Assembly: GCF_000226095.1 (NCBI RefSeq)
Contig: NC_016477.1
Location: forward strand, 1,612,001-1,676,000
Reading direction: 5' to 3'
DNA: 64,000 bases
From: Thermothelomyces thermophilus ATCC 42464
Taxonomy: Eukaryota > Ascomycota > Sordariomycetes > Sordariales > Chaetomiaceae
Shown here: one piece after another, positions 1 to 11,340 of the stretch
Layout of the letters: each line of letters opens with the position of its first letter
How positions within the stretch are numbered: position 1 is the stretch's first letter
Notes under the pieces: generated by a model
Databases searched by the model: none
What the model saw: the letters and a program-made list of their open reading frames with translations, nothing else
Told to the model about the DNA's origin: nothing
Made by a program: the position numbers and the translations under genes

Positions 1-2772
1 TAAATTCTTAACTAGTTCCTATAAGTTGTCTTCTAGTCTGAAATTAAGCTATTTAATTAGATACTATAGTTCCCTATTGATAATATATAAATCTAGAATT
101 TCTTCGACATCTTATTCCTTTTCCTTGTCTTTTGCTTTAATATATATAGCAACCTTAGTGTTTTTTGGTACTAGTTCGAAAAGTGAAATATAAAAAATAT
201 CTATCTATAGTTGTATAGATGATGGTAACGATAGTTAGTAGTTAGATATCGAAATTCGTTCTTTAATAATAAAAGGTCTGACCTTTTTAAAGTCTAGCTT
301 CGTACTTAGTCGTTTGGTTTATAGGTTTCGTATAATTAGGTAGACTTTGTCTCCCCTCTCTAGGCAAGGTCCCTTAAGCTTATATTTATTATAGTAGTTC
401 TTTATTCTAGTCTTAATAAACTCGAGTTCCTTTTTAAGCTTCTTATATAGTATATATATTTGTTCTACTTTGACTGCTACTCTTAGCACTATGACCTCTA
501 GTCCTTGCCTAAGGTCATAGTATATATATTTGTTCCACTTTGACTGCTACTCTTAGCACTATGACCTCTAGTCCTTGCCTAAGGTCTACTTTATATCTAT
601 AGTTCGTAAAGAATAGTATAACTTTGGTCGTTTCTGTTAGTATTATATCATAAGCGAGTTATACTATTAGTAATAGTATAACCTAGTTATCTTGCTAGTA
701 GTTAATATAAGAATAGAGATATTACTTAATAACTTAGTTTAGTTACTCCGTTTATCCGTTAGTCTATAGGTAATATGTCATTAATAGCTTGCTATTAACA
801 CCTAATCGTTATATTAACGCTTACTAGAACTTTGACGCGAACTTAGTATCTTTATTGGTAATCTATTCTTATAGCTAAGTATATACTAATGTAACTTACT
901 AATAGATTATATCCATTAGCTATTTAGCTATCTAGGATTCCTTATAAGGAAAGAAGTATACGTATTTAGTTAGGCAATCTACTATAGTAAGAATACTATT
1001 ATAGATTACTCTTATAACTATATCCTTAGATTCTAGTAGCTTTATGATAAAGTCTATCGTAATTGAACTCTATAGTTTGTTAGCTATTAGCAGTAGCTAA
1101 AGTAGCCTATATAGCTTATATTATACCGTTTTGCTTCGATTGCAAATGTCATAGTTCTATACGACTTCCTTAACCTATACTATTAACTATAGAAAGTTAT
1201 AGTGTTTCTTGACTTGTGTAACAGTCTTTGTAACTCCTTTATGTCCTCCAAGTTTCGACTTATAGAGTTCTTAAATTATCCGTAGCTATTAATTCTAGTT
1301 ATAGATATATACTTTGCCTTGGTACTAGAGTTTCCTATCTCTTTCTTCTACTCCGTTAGGTATTAGTAGTCTAGGTGCTGCTTAATACTATACCTCGTTA
1401 ATCCTTTCTTCTTAAAAGATTATATAGCATTCTAGGAACGAGTTAAGTAGATCATCTTCCATAGGTGTCTGCATTTCGTAATATAGCGTTCTGTCTGTTC
1501 GTTCCTTGAATAATAGTAGTATTATTTCCGTTCGTCCTTCCATGTAATCCGTTTATCGGCTTAAGATATCTATTTATACGTTCTCTTTGCCCTTCTTGTA
1601 GTAGATCTCGAAGTTAAATTCCGTGAGGAATTCTACCTATTATATTTGTCGTCTATTAAGCTCCTTTGTCATTATGAAGTATTACAAATTCTTATAATCT
1701 ATATATACTTATACCGGTTTAATTGTATTATTAAGGTATAGTCGCTATTCCTTAAAAGCTTCGATAATCGTAAATAGTTCCTTGTTATAGATTAGATAAT
1801 TAAGATATAGTCTATTAAGCTTCTTTAAAAAGAAGGCTATAGGATATAGCTTTCCTTATTTATTTCGTTATCCTAATTATCCTCTGATAGTATAGTCTAA
1901 AGCGTCTATTTCTACCTCAAATAGCTTCTTAGGATCTAGTAATACTAGTACTAGATCTTTAGTAATGGCATCGCAGATCTATATAAATGCTTACTTATAC
2001 TATTCTTTCCATTGGAATTTAGCGTTCTTCCTAGTAAGTTCGTATAAAGGTCATACGATCGCTCTAAAGTTCCTAATAAATATTTAGTAGAAGTTTATAA
2101 ATCCGATAAAGCTTTATATTTCTATGACTAACGTTAGTTATAGCCACTCCTTAATAGCTTTGACCTTTAAAGGTTCTATTCGGATTTGTCTTAGGGATAT
2201 TTCGTATCCTAGAAATACCGTTTTCCTAACGTAGAATTTGCTCTTTTCCTTATTAACTAATAGTTTATACGCGTATAGCGCGTCTAGCACTACTTTTATA
2301 TACTTCTAATGTTCGTCTATCGTCTTAGAGAAGATAAGTATATCGTCGAGATGACATACTATGAATTTATCGAGAAAGGGTTAGATAGCTTAATCAATTA
2401 GGGCTTAGAACGTTACTAGCGTGTTTATAAGTCCGAATGGCATGATAAGGTACTCGTAATAGCTATAAGGTGTCTTAAAGGCTATTTTCTACTTGTCGCT
2501 TTCTTTGATCTATATATAATTATAGGCCGATAGTAAGTTAAGACGTATAAAATATTAAGCTCCTATTAACTAATCTCGGAGCTATAAGATTAGCAGTAAT
2601 AAGTATCAGTTTTTTACGGTCTATTTGTTAAGTTACCGATAGTTAACGTATAACTATAGCTTTTTATCTTTCTTAGGCATAAATAGAATTAAATAGCTTG
2701 CTAACGATATCGACGGGCAGATATATCCTCTTCGAAGGTTCTCCTCCAAATATCGCTTAAGTTCTTCGTTCT
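1..2772 (-). mobile_element. Gypsy copy A, 3' part (RIP-degraded pol, cut by window edge)
   Basis: Read on the minus strand, this AT-rich stretch matches the pol of intact copy C from its chromodomain (at base 1) back to just before the reverse transcriptase (at 2772). Differences are mostly C to T and G to A at CpA/TpG, and stop codons fill every frame. The match stops abruptly at 2772, where the LTR of copy B begins, and resumes at 10384. Copy B therefore split copy A. The 3' end and 3' LTR of A lie outside the window. This is a dead element. Confidence 0.92.
447..586. repeat. 70-bp tandem duplication inside copy A
   Basis: Two adjacent 70-bp units (447-516 and 517-586) are identical except for one T/C difference. 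The matching integrase region of copy C has a single unit, so the duplication arose in copy A. Both units share the same RIP-type changes, so it probably happened after most RIP. Confidence 0.85.
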
Positions 2773-3224
2773 TGTCACAAGCCAACCATATACCGCGACC
2801 CGGTGGGGCACAGAAGGCTGAATGAGCCACTAATCAAGAAGGGCACGAAGCGAGGCTGACATAGGATCGCTAGGGAGCACAGGCTACTACAGGCGAACGA
2901 TTGCCAAAAAGGGAAAGATAGCAGAGGATAGCTAGCTACCAAAGGCAATCTAAGGGCAGGATAGAAAGAGACCATAAGCGATCGGCAGAAGTATATATAC
3001 ATATAAATAGTCACTCGTTATAGTGGACTCTAGGAGTTCACCAGTAGTAATAATCACAATCATAGTACTTATACCAAGCATTGCTAATTACTATAAGAGA
3101 CAACTCTAGTGTTGTTATAAACCCTTTAGCTTTACCGAATCCCTTAGACGACCTGCCTACTTGTCCCGCTCAATCTACCTCCGTCTGGACCCTTTTAGAA
3201 GAAGTCTGAGTTAGGTTCGTCATA
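2773..3224 (+). repeat. 5' LTR of copy B
   Basis: 452 bp, starting TGTCAC and ending TCATA (TCACA in the 3' LTR, a RIP-type change). The first ~240 bp are unlike the copy C LTR; the rest, from the gtcactcgttat word onward, matches it. It is more RIP-mutated than the 3' LTR. Confidence 0.93.
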
Positions 3225-3251
3225 CGTTATTACCACTCCCTTTGTTCTATT

Positions 3252-5513
3252 ATGGTTTAGAACGGAGGTAACTTCGACCTCGACATCGATATGGCTACTA
3301 ACATTATAGCCGAATAGTTGCTCGCTTAGCTTGGTTAACTCTAGCAGCAGATCTAGGAGTTAGACCAGAGAGACAAGGCTGCTTAAGCTCGAATCAAGGA
3401 ACTCGAGAACCGTAAAAAGTACTTACAGAAGTTAGTTAACGAGGCCTACGCCAAAATCGAGGCATTCGAGGGCGCCAAAGCGAAACGCATCAAGATCGAA
3501 CTACCTAGTAAATATAGAGGAACCAAGGAGGATCTCGTAAGATTCCTAACAAACCTTTGATCTTACTTCTGGCTTAATAACGACAAGTTTCCGGACGACA
3601 AAGCTAAAGTCCTCTATATAGCTACAAGACTAGAGGGCAAGGTACTTAGATGGTTCGAGCCTATATAGAACGACTATCTCACCAAGGAAGATAAAGACGA
3701 CCGAGACGCGTTTATGTAGGCAGTCTTCCGATCTTACAACCGTTTCGAAGAAGAGCTTTAGAAAGTTTTTGGTGACAAAGACGAGAAAATCTATACGTAA
3801 GAAAGACTCGCTAATCTCCGATAGACTAAGTTAGTAGCCTCCTATACTGTATAATTTAGACAGGACATACTCAAGTCTTAGCTTAATAATAAGGTATTGA
3901 TATAATTATTCTATAATAGCCTAAAGGAAAAGGTTAAGGACGAGCTATATAAGTACGATTAGCCTAAGACTCTAGACGAATATATCGTATAGGCTATTAA
4001 AATCGATAATCGGCTCTACGCGTGAGAGTAGTAGAAATAAGGTCGAACGAATGGAACTATAGTCAAGGCTAACAACAAGAAAAAGCGAACGTACGTCAGT
4101 ACTCTATATAGGACATACCCTAGAGCTATAGATATAGATATAGCGTAGAAGCAAGACTAGAAGAAAACGACTAAAGACAAGTCTAATGTTACCTACTATA
4201 ACTATAGAAAGAAAGGGCACTACAAGCGAGAATGCCAAAGCCTAAAGAAAGAGTAGAAGCTAGTCCCTAGAAAAGAAATTACAGATATCGACGAAACCAC
4301 CAAGAACGTCACCAAAGTAGTAGCTACGAGCTATAAAGACAAGGGTAGTGATACGGACAGTCTTAGACATGACGGCAATAGTAAAGACGAACAAGCACCG
4401 TACTCCGAACTGGTCACTATGAACCTAGAGATAGGTCTTGCCGAATGGGATATAGCAGGAGAATATGTACCGCTAGTTTCGATTCTCCTAGCCTTGAGGT
4501 AGTAGGGTTTTATAGTTATGTAGAGGCGGGATAGATCGTAGACGACCGATACCTAAGGAATCGAAAGACCCGGACCTAATGCTCTATTCCTCTAGGAACG
4601 AATCAAATGGTATTATAATAAAGTTTTCTGACTTAATATAGAACTATGCGAATGGGATAGGCGCTTGACTCGACTTACCTAGTAGAGCGTCGAGATGAAG
4701 GACGAAATAAGGGAACTCTAACGTATCGTAGAAGGTATCAAAGGAGAACAGCCTATGACATATAATAGGCCTGATAGCTACGCCGAGTACCTTGATAACT
4801 AGTAACTTAGTAACGATATATAAAACCTAGAATACTAGTTTATACGAGCAAACTATAGGAAAGACGAGTGTATATAAGAAAGTTACTAGAAGAAACACTC
4901 TTATCTTAGCATTAGAGTACCTACGGCCTATATATAATGGGAAGGATTTGGGAAAGAATTCTAATACCTCCTAGGCGACGCTATACGACTGTACCCTCGA
5001 CATGAGGTATATACGTAAGTGCCCTGGTTCTAGTGTATAGTGTACGAATGTCGATATCACTTCCGCGACAAATTCGAAAACAATTACTAGCTAACCTGAT
5101 AGGAAAACAGGGACAGAGGCTTATGCCCTGTAGAATAGGTCTACGATGTAGGAAACAGAGCGGCCGAATTGCTCTAGAAGATCGAAGCCTGCAATCTAGG
5201 AAGCATTACGATAGTTCTAAGACGAGCCTAGCCTAGGCACTACGGAACCGGACGAGACATATAGGACTCGTGCTAGAGCAACGATTGCCTCTATCACACG
5301 GAAGAAAAGAAATTACAAATTCGGGAGCTTCAGATGAAGCTATGGTACGCACGATGGAAAGCAGAACGGACCCAATGGTGGGAAGCCGCAAGCACCTAAT
5401 AGCTTACGGAAATGAGCACGATCGACGAAGCCGCTATTAGCCGAACAACCGAAGAGGTTAGCACTGACCTAGGAAACGGGTCAGGGCCCTTCGAGGGGCC
5501 CAGAAACTATTAA
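3252..5513 (+). pseudogene. Degenerate gag of copy B
   Basis: This is colinear with the 753-codon gag of copy C from the ATG to the terminal TAA, with many in-frame TAG/TAA stops. The zinc-knuckle region is recognisable but at least one Cys codon has become TAT. The last ~300 bp are much less mutated, so the frameshift region is still legible: the slippery heptamer has become aggaaac (5471-5477) and the GGGCCC hairpin is intact. Confidence 0.9.
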
Positions 5514-8500
5514 CGCCTATATAGCGGTAGGTAGTAGCGTAGTATAGGAGGAACTAGCATAAGAGACTACTATACTAAGACCTCCCGGCAGAAATATAGG
5601 AAATCGCTGCAATCTTTAGACGACAGTAGTAAGACAAGCAGCTATAGATAATAGCATAATAGAAATAATACGAAATGCTTGTACTAGTAGATAGTAGAGT
5701 AGAGATAAACCTAATCTTGCTAACACTTATAAATTAGCTATAGATACCCTAGAGAATGAAGTAGAAGCATAGCATAGTCAAAGGGCTATTTCCGACGTAA
5801 TAGGTACGTAGAGAGACCGAATCGATTAATATCACTATAGTAAGGAAGACTATAGCAGTTATATTTAGCATCGTAGATATAGGTAACGACAAAGATATAA
5901 TATTAGGGTTACTATAATATAAAGATTACAACCTAGACATTAGCTAGAAGAATAGTAGCTACCTGTGACCCTAAACAAAGTTATATTTGACTAGCGAGAT
6001 AGGGAGTATACAAGGATTGTAAGCAGACGATACTTAGAGAAAGGCATGTCTTATAGATCTACTGCAAGAGACAGATAGTGGCAGGCAGACTACTACAGAC
6101 TCTAGAAGAGGCGGCACAATGACATCGATATCGCGATAGGAGGAACGAGCTAAACCGCCGATAGCTGTTCTCTCCGTTGACGAATGCGGAGCACTGCAAT
6201 TGGAGTAGTAGGTTGAGATAGGAGAAATCGCTAGTATCGCTATAGACGGAACCAAGTTCGTATACTATTAGAAAACCGAGAGACGAGACAAGACTAGGGA
6301 AGTACTAAAGGAATATGAAAGATACCTAGCATTCGAACCGAAGTATCTAGAAAGACTACTAGAACACGGCCTATAGGATTACGAGATCAAGCTTAAGGAA
6401 GGAGCACGGCTAAAGTTCTTTAAGATTTACTATACGAGCCAGACGTAGAATAAAGAACTTAAGTGATATTTAGAGGAGAACCTTCGAAGAGGATATATCT
6501 GCCTGTTAATATCGCTAGTAGGCTACCTAATCCTGTTTATACCTAAGAAAGACAGAAAGCTACGGTTATACGTTGACTATTGGTAACTTAACGAATAGAC
6601 CGTGAAAAACTGATACCTGTTACTGCTGATCTTATAGCTCTAAGATTAGTTAGCAGGAGCCTAATATTTTACATATCTTAACTTGCTATCGGCCTACAAC
6701 TATATATAGATCAAAGAAGGTAATAAGTAGAAAACGGCCTTTAGGATACCCTATGGCCATTACAAGTACCTTGTCATGCCATTCGGACTTACGAACATGC
6801 TAGCAACGTTCTAAGCCCTGATTGATCAAGCTATCTGACTCTTTCTTGACAAATTTACAGTATATTATCTCGATAACATACTCATCTTCTCTAAGATAAT
6901 AGACAAATACCGAAAGTACATAAGAGCAGTGCTAGACGCGTTACACGCGTATAAGCTATTAGTTAACAAGGAAAAGAGCGAATTCCACATCAGGAAAACG
7001 GTGTTTCTAGGATACGAAATATCCCCTAGACAAATTCGGATAGAACCTTTAAAGGTTAAAGCTATTAAGAATTGGCTATAACCGATATTAGTTATAGAAG
7101 TATGAAGCTTCATCGGGTTTACAAACTTCTACCGAATATTCATTAGGAACTTTAGAGCGATTGTATAACCTTTATACGAACTCACTAAGAAGAACGCTAA
7201 ATTCCAATAGGAAGAGCGACACGAGTAAGCATTTACGTAGATCCGTAACGCTATTATTAAAGATCTAGTACTAGTACTACCAGACCCTAAGAAGCTATTT
7301 AAGGTAGAAATGGACGCTTTAGACTACGCCATCGGAGGATAATTAGGACAACAAGACAAACAAGGGAAGCTACATCCTATAGCCTTCTTTTTAAAGAAGC
7401 TCGATAGACTACGTCTTAATTATCCGATCTATAACAAGGAACTACTTACGATTGTCGAAGCTTTCAAAGAATGGCGACTATACCTTAGTGGTACGATTAA
7501 ACTAGTACAAGTATATATAGATTACAAGAATTTATAATACTTCACGATGACAAAGGAACTTAACGGACGACAAATACGATAGGCAGAATTCCTCGCGGAA
7601 TTTAACTTCGAGATCCGCTATAAGAAGGGCAAAGAAAACACACGAGCAGATATTTTAAGTCAATGAACGGATTATACGAAAGGACGAACGGGAATAATAC
7701 TACTATTGTTCAAGGAACGAACAGACGGAACGCTATATTACGAAACGTAGATACCTATAGAAGATAATTTACTTGACTCGTTCCTAGAATGCTATATAAT
7801 CTTTCAAGAGAAAAGGATTAACGAGGTATAGTATTAAGCAGCACCCGGACCAGTGGTACCTGACGGAGTAGAAGAGAAAGATAGGAAACTCTGGTACCGA
7901 GGTAAAGTATATATCTACGACAAGGATCAATAGCTACAGATGATTCAAGAACTCTACAAGTCAAAACTCGGAGGACATAAGGGAGTTACAAAGACTATCG
8001 TATAAGTCAAGAGATATTACGACTTTCCACAGTTAACGGTAAGAGTTAAGGAAGTCGTACAGAGCTACAATATCTATAATCGAAGCAAAACGGCACGATA
8101 TAAGCCGTATAGGCTACTTTAGCCACTGCTAATAGCTAACAAACTATAGAGTTTAGTTACGATAGACTTTATCACGAAGCTACTAGAATCTAAGGACATA
8201 GCCATAGGAGTAATCTACGATAGTATTCTTACTATAGTAGATCGCCTGACTAAATGGGCATACTTCTTTCCCTACAAGGAGTCCTAGATAGCTAAACAGC
8301 TAGCAGACGTGATCTATCGGCAAGTTACATTAGTATATGCTTGGCCGCAAGAATGGATCACCAACAGAGACACCAAGTTCGTATCGAAGTTCTAGCAAGC
8401 ATTAATATAATAATTAGGCATCAATAGCAAACTATTAATAGCATATTACCCACAGACCGACAGACAAATAGAGCGACTAAACCAAGTTATTAAGCAATAC

Positions 8501-9230
8501 CTCTGCTCTTATATCAATTACTAGCAAGACGACTAGGTCATGCTATTACCAATAGTACAACTCGCCTATAACACGATACCGACAGAAACGACCAAAGTTA
8601 CACCGTTCTACACGAACTATAGATATAAAGCAGACCTTAGGCAAGGACTAGAGGTCATAGTGCCAAGAGTAGTAGTCAAAGCAAAATAGATGTACGCACT
8701 ATACGAGAAGCTTAAGAAGGAACTCGAGTTTATCAAAACCAGAATAAAGAACTACTACGACAAACACAGGCTCGAGGGACCTTGCCTAGAGAGGGGAGAC
8801 AAAGTCTACCTGATTACACGAAACCTACGAACCAAACGACCAAGCACGAAGCTAGACTTCAAGAAGGTCAGACCCTTCGTTATTAAAGAACGAATCTCGA
8901 CATCTAACTACTAACTATCGTTACCGTTATCTATGCGACTACAGACAGATGTTTTTCATATTTCGCTCCTTAAACCAGTACCAAAAAACGCCAAGGTTGC
9001 TATATATATCGAAGCAGAAGACGAGGAAGAAGAATAGGACGTCAAAGAAATCCTAGATTTATATATTATTAATAGGGAACTATAGTACCTAGTCAAATAG
9101 CTTAATTTTAGACTAGAAGATAACTCATAGGAACCCGTCAAGAACCTAAATTGCCCTAAGAAACTAGAGCAGTTCTACTAACAGAATCCTAACTAGCCAC
9201 AAGAACCGGCTCTAAAGCCTATTCCCCGGC
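5514..9230 (+). pseudogene. Degenerate pol of copy B
   Basis: This matches the pol of copy C (protease, reverse transcriptase, RNase H, integrase, chromodomain) in order, interrupted by dozens of RIP-type stops. A short open piece at 8690-8914 still reads as the integrase C-terminal region (KNYYDKHRLEGP). Similarity to copy C ends near 9200, just after the chromodomain. It has no coding capacity left. Confidence 0.88.
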
Positions 9231-9800
9231 AAAAAAAGAGGGGAACCCGCTAGAACTAGGACCGGGATCTAACCCGATCGACTCCCAATCGAATACGTCA
9301 AAAGTACCCAACGCCTGAGCCTGGCCCGCGAGAGTCTGCGTCTCCGACATCGGCGGAGGAGTATCTAGTTCTTCCTCCTCCTCTAGACGAGCTACGCCAC
9401 GACAAAAAACTTCGGCACCACGATCGCGCAGGGATTGCTGTAAACGACGTAATCGACTCAAACGGCTTAATATCTAAGCAAGCAGTGCCTCGGTCTTAGC
9501 AATCTCTTTCGAAACCTTCTCCTGCTCTAACAAATTCGAAAGGACTAAGATAGTTAGTAACCTAGGACTATAAAGGAAAATAACAAGGAACCTATAGGCA
9601 TCTGTAACGTTTAGACTACTATACTTCTTGCCTATGTAAACACAGTTTTGACACTTATTTAAACCCTTTATTATCATATAACGCTTTCGTAGCTTTGTAT
9701 TCCAATAACACTTGCAAGGCATAGTAACCTCGTAACCCTCTCGCTTAATCTTGATCGTAATAACATGTCGTTCGCGTTTGAGATCGCGACGATTCCTAGG
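9219..9800 (-). pseudogene. Antisense Cys-motif/coiled-coil gene of copy B (RIP-damaged)
   Basis: On the minus strand between pol and the 3' LTR, two open pieces (9722-9474 and 9461-9219) are in the same frame and separated by one TAG. They carry MPC...CQNC...Y, a Glu/Lys-rich helix, SRLRRLQQSL, then FDVFDWESIG. This parallels the antisense gene of copy C in order and residues although the DNA hardly aligns. The sixth Cys position reads Tyr (TAT), as expected from RIP of TGT. A TACTAAC branch-like word followed by TTAG just after the Cys motif suggests the intron is conserved too. The first half of the Cys motif is ambiguous here. Confidence 0.65.
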
Positions 9801-9931
9801 AACACGATCAGCTATAGCGAAAGGAAGTTAGCGGAAGAAGGACGCTACCTACTAGAAAAAGGGGGCATTAGTGGTATTTAAAACAAGTCATAAGAAGCTT
9901 TCGGGACAAAAGCCCTAAAGAGGGGGCATCG

Positions 9932-10383
9932 TGTCACGAGCTAACTATATACCGCGACCCGGTAGGGCACAGAAGGCTGAATAAGCCACCAATCAAGAAG
10001 GGCACGAAGCGAGGCTAACACAGGATCGCTAGGGAGCGCAGGCTACCATAGGCGAACGATTGCCAAAAAGGGAAAGATAGCGGAGGATAGCTAGCTACCA
10101 AAGGCGATCCAAGGGCAGGATAGAAAGGGACCATGAGCGATCGGCAGAAGTATATATATATATAAATAGTCACTCGTTATGGTGGACTCTGGGAGTTCAC
10201 TAGTGGTAATAATCACAATCACAGTACTTATACCGAGCATTGCTAATTACTGTGAGAGACAACTCTAGTGTTGTTGTAAACCCTTTGGCTTCACCGAATC
10301 CCTCAGACGACCTGCCTGCTTGTCCCGCTCAATCCACCTCCGTCTGGACCCTTTTAGAAGAAGTCTGAGTTGGGTTCGTCACA
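9932..10383 (+). repeat. 3' LTR of copy B
   Basis: 452 bp starting TGTCACGAG and ending GTCACA, followed by the TSD gttct. A purine-rich tract (aaagaggggg, about 9917-9925) precedes it as a likely polypurine tract. A TATA-like run lies near 10150-10165. Confidence 0.93.
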
Positions 10384-11340
10384 GTTCTATATCTAGCTCG
10401 TATAGTAAATCTTAAAGAACTTTAGTTATACTCCTTCCTTAAGCTTGATCTCGTGATTCTATAGGCCGTGTTCTAGTAATCCTTCTAGATATTTCGGTTC
10501 GAATGCTAGGTATTCTTTATATTTCTTTAGTACTTCCCTAGTCTTGTCTTGTCTTTCGGTTTTCTAATAGTATACGAACTTGATTCTATCTATAGCGATA
10601 CTAGCGATTTCTCCTATCTTAATCTACTACTTTAATTATAGTACTCTACATTCGTTAATAGAGAGAATAGCTATTAGCGGTTTAGCTTGTTCCTCCTATC
10701 GCGATATCGATATTGTTATACTACCTCTTCTAGAGTCTATAGTGGTCTACCTACTACTATCTATCTCTTGTAATAGATCTATAGGATATGCCTTTCCTTA
10801 AGTATCGTCCGCTTGCGATCCTTATATACTCCCTATCTTGCTAATTAAATATAACTCTATTCGAGGTTATAGGTAGTTACCATTCTTCTAGCTAATGTCT
10901 AGGTTATAATCTTTATACTATAGTAACCCTAATATTATATCTTTATTGTTACCTATATCTATAATACTAAATATGACTATTATAGTCTTCCTTACCATAG
11001 TAATATCGATTAGTTCGGTCTCCTTATATATCTATTACGTTAGAAATGGCCCTTTGACTATACTATACTTCTGCTTCATTCTCTAAGGTATTTGTAGCTA
11101 ATTTACAAGTATTAGCGAAATTAGGTTTATCTTTGCTTTACTATTTACTAGTACGAGCATTTCGTGCTGTTTCTATTATGCTATTATCCATAGTCGCTTG
11201 TCTTACCGCCGTCGTCTAAAGATTACGGCGATTTCCTATATTTCTGCCAAGAGGTCTCGATATAATAGTCTCTTATACTAGTTCCTCCTATACTATACTA
11301 CCACTTACCGCTACTTAGACGTTAATAGTTCCTAGGCTCC
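10384..11340 (-). pseudogene. Copy A: 5' end of degenerate pol
   Basis: The minus-strand match to pol of copy C resumes exactly at the TSD of copy B and covers the start of pol (linker and protease). RIP stops occur throughout. The open stretch 10580-10801 on the plus strand is a shadow. Confidence 0.88.

Larger units (their letters stand above)
2773..10383 (+). mobile_element. Gypsy copy B, full length, RIP-mutated, nested in copy A
   Basis: The element is bounded by two 452-bp LTRs (2773-3224 and 9932-10383) and by the direct repeat gttct (2768-2772 and 10384-10388). Between them lie a gag and a pol colinear with copy C but full of TAG/TAA stops from CpA-to-TpA change. From about 9200 to the start of the R region, and at the start of both LTRs, the DNA does not resemble copy C, although gag-pol and the LTR 3' halves do. 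B is thus a sister subfamily with its own U3 and 3' module. It cannot move by itself. Confidence 0.95.

Noticed and set aside
447-586. CRISPR-like repeat
   Set aside because: Only two abutting units without spacers, in a eukaryotic transposon.
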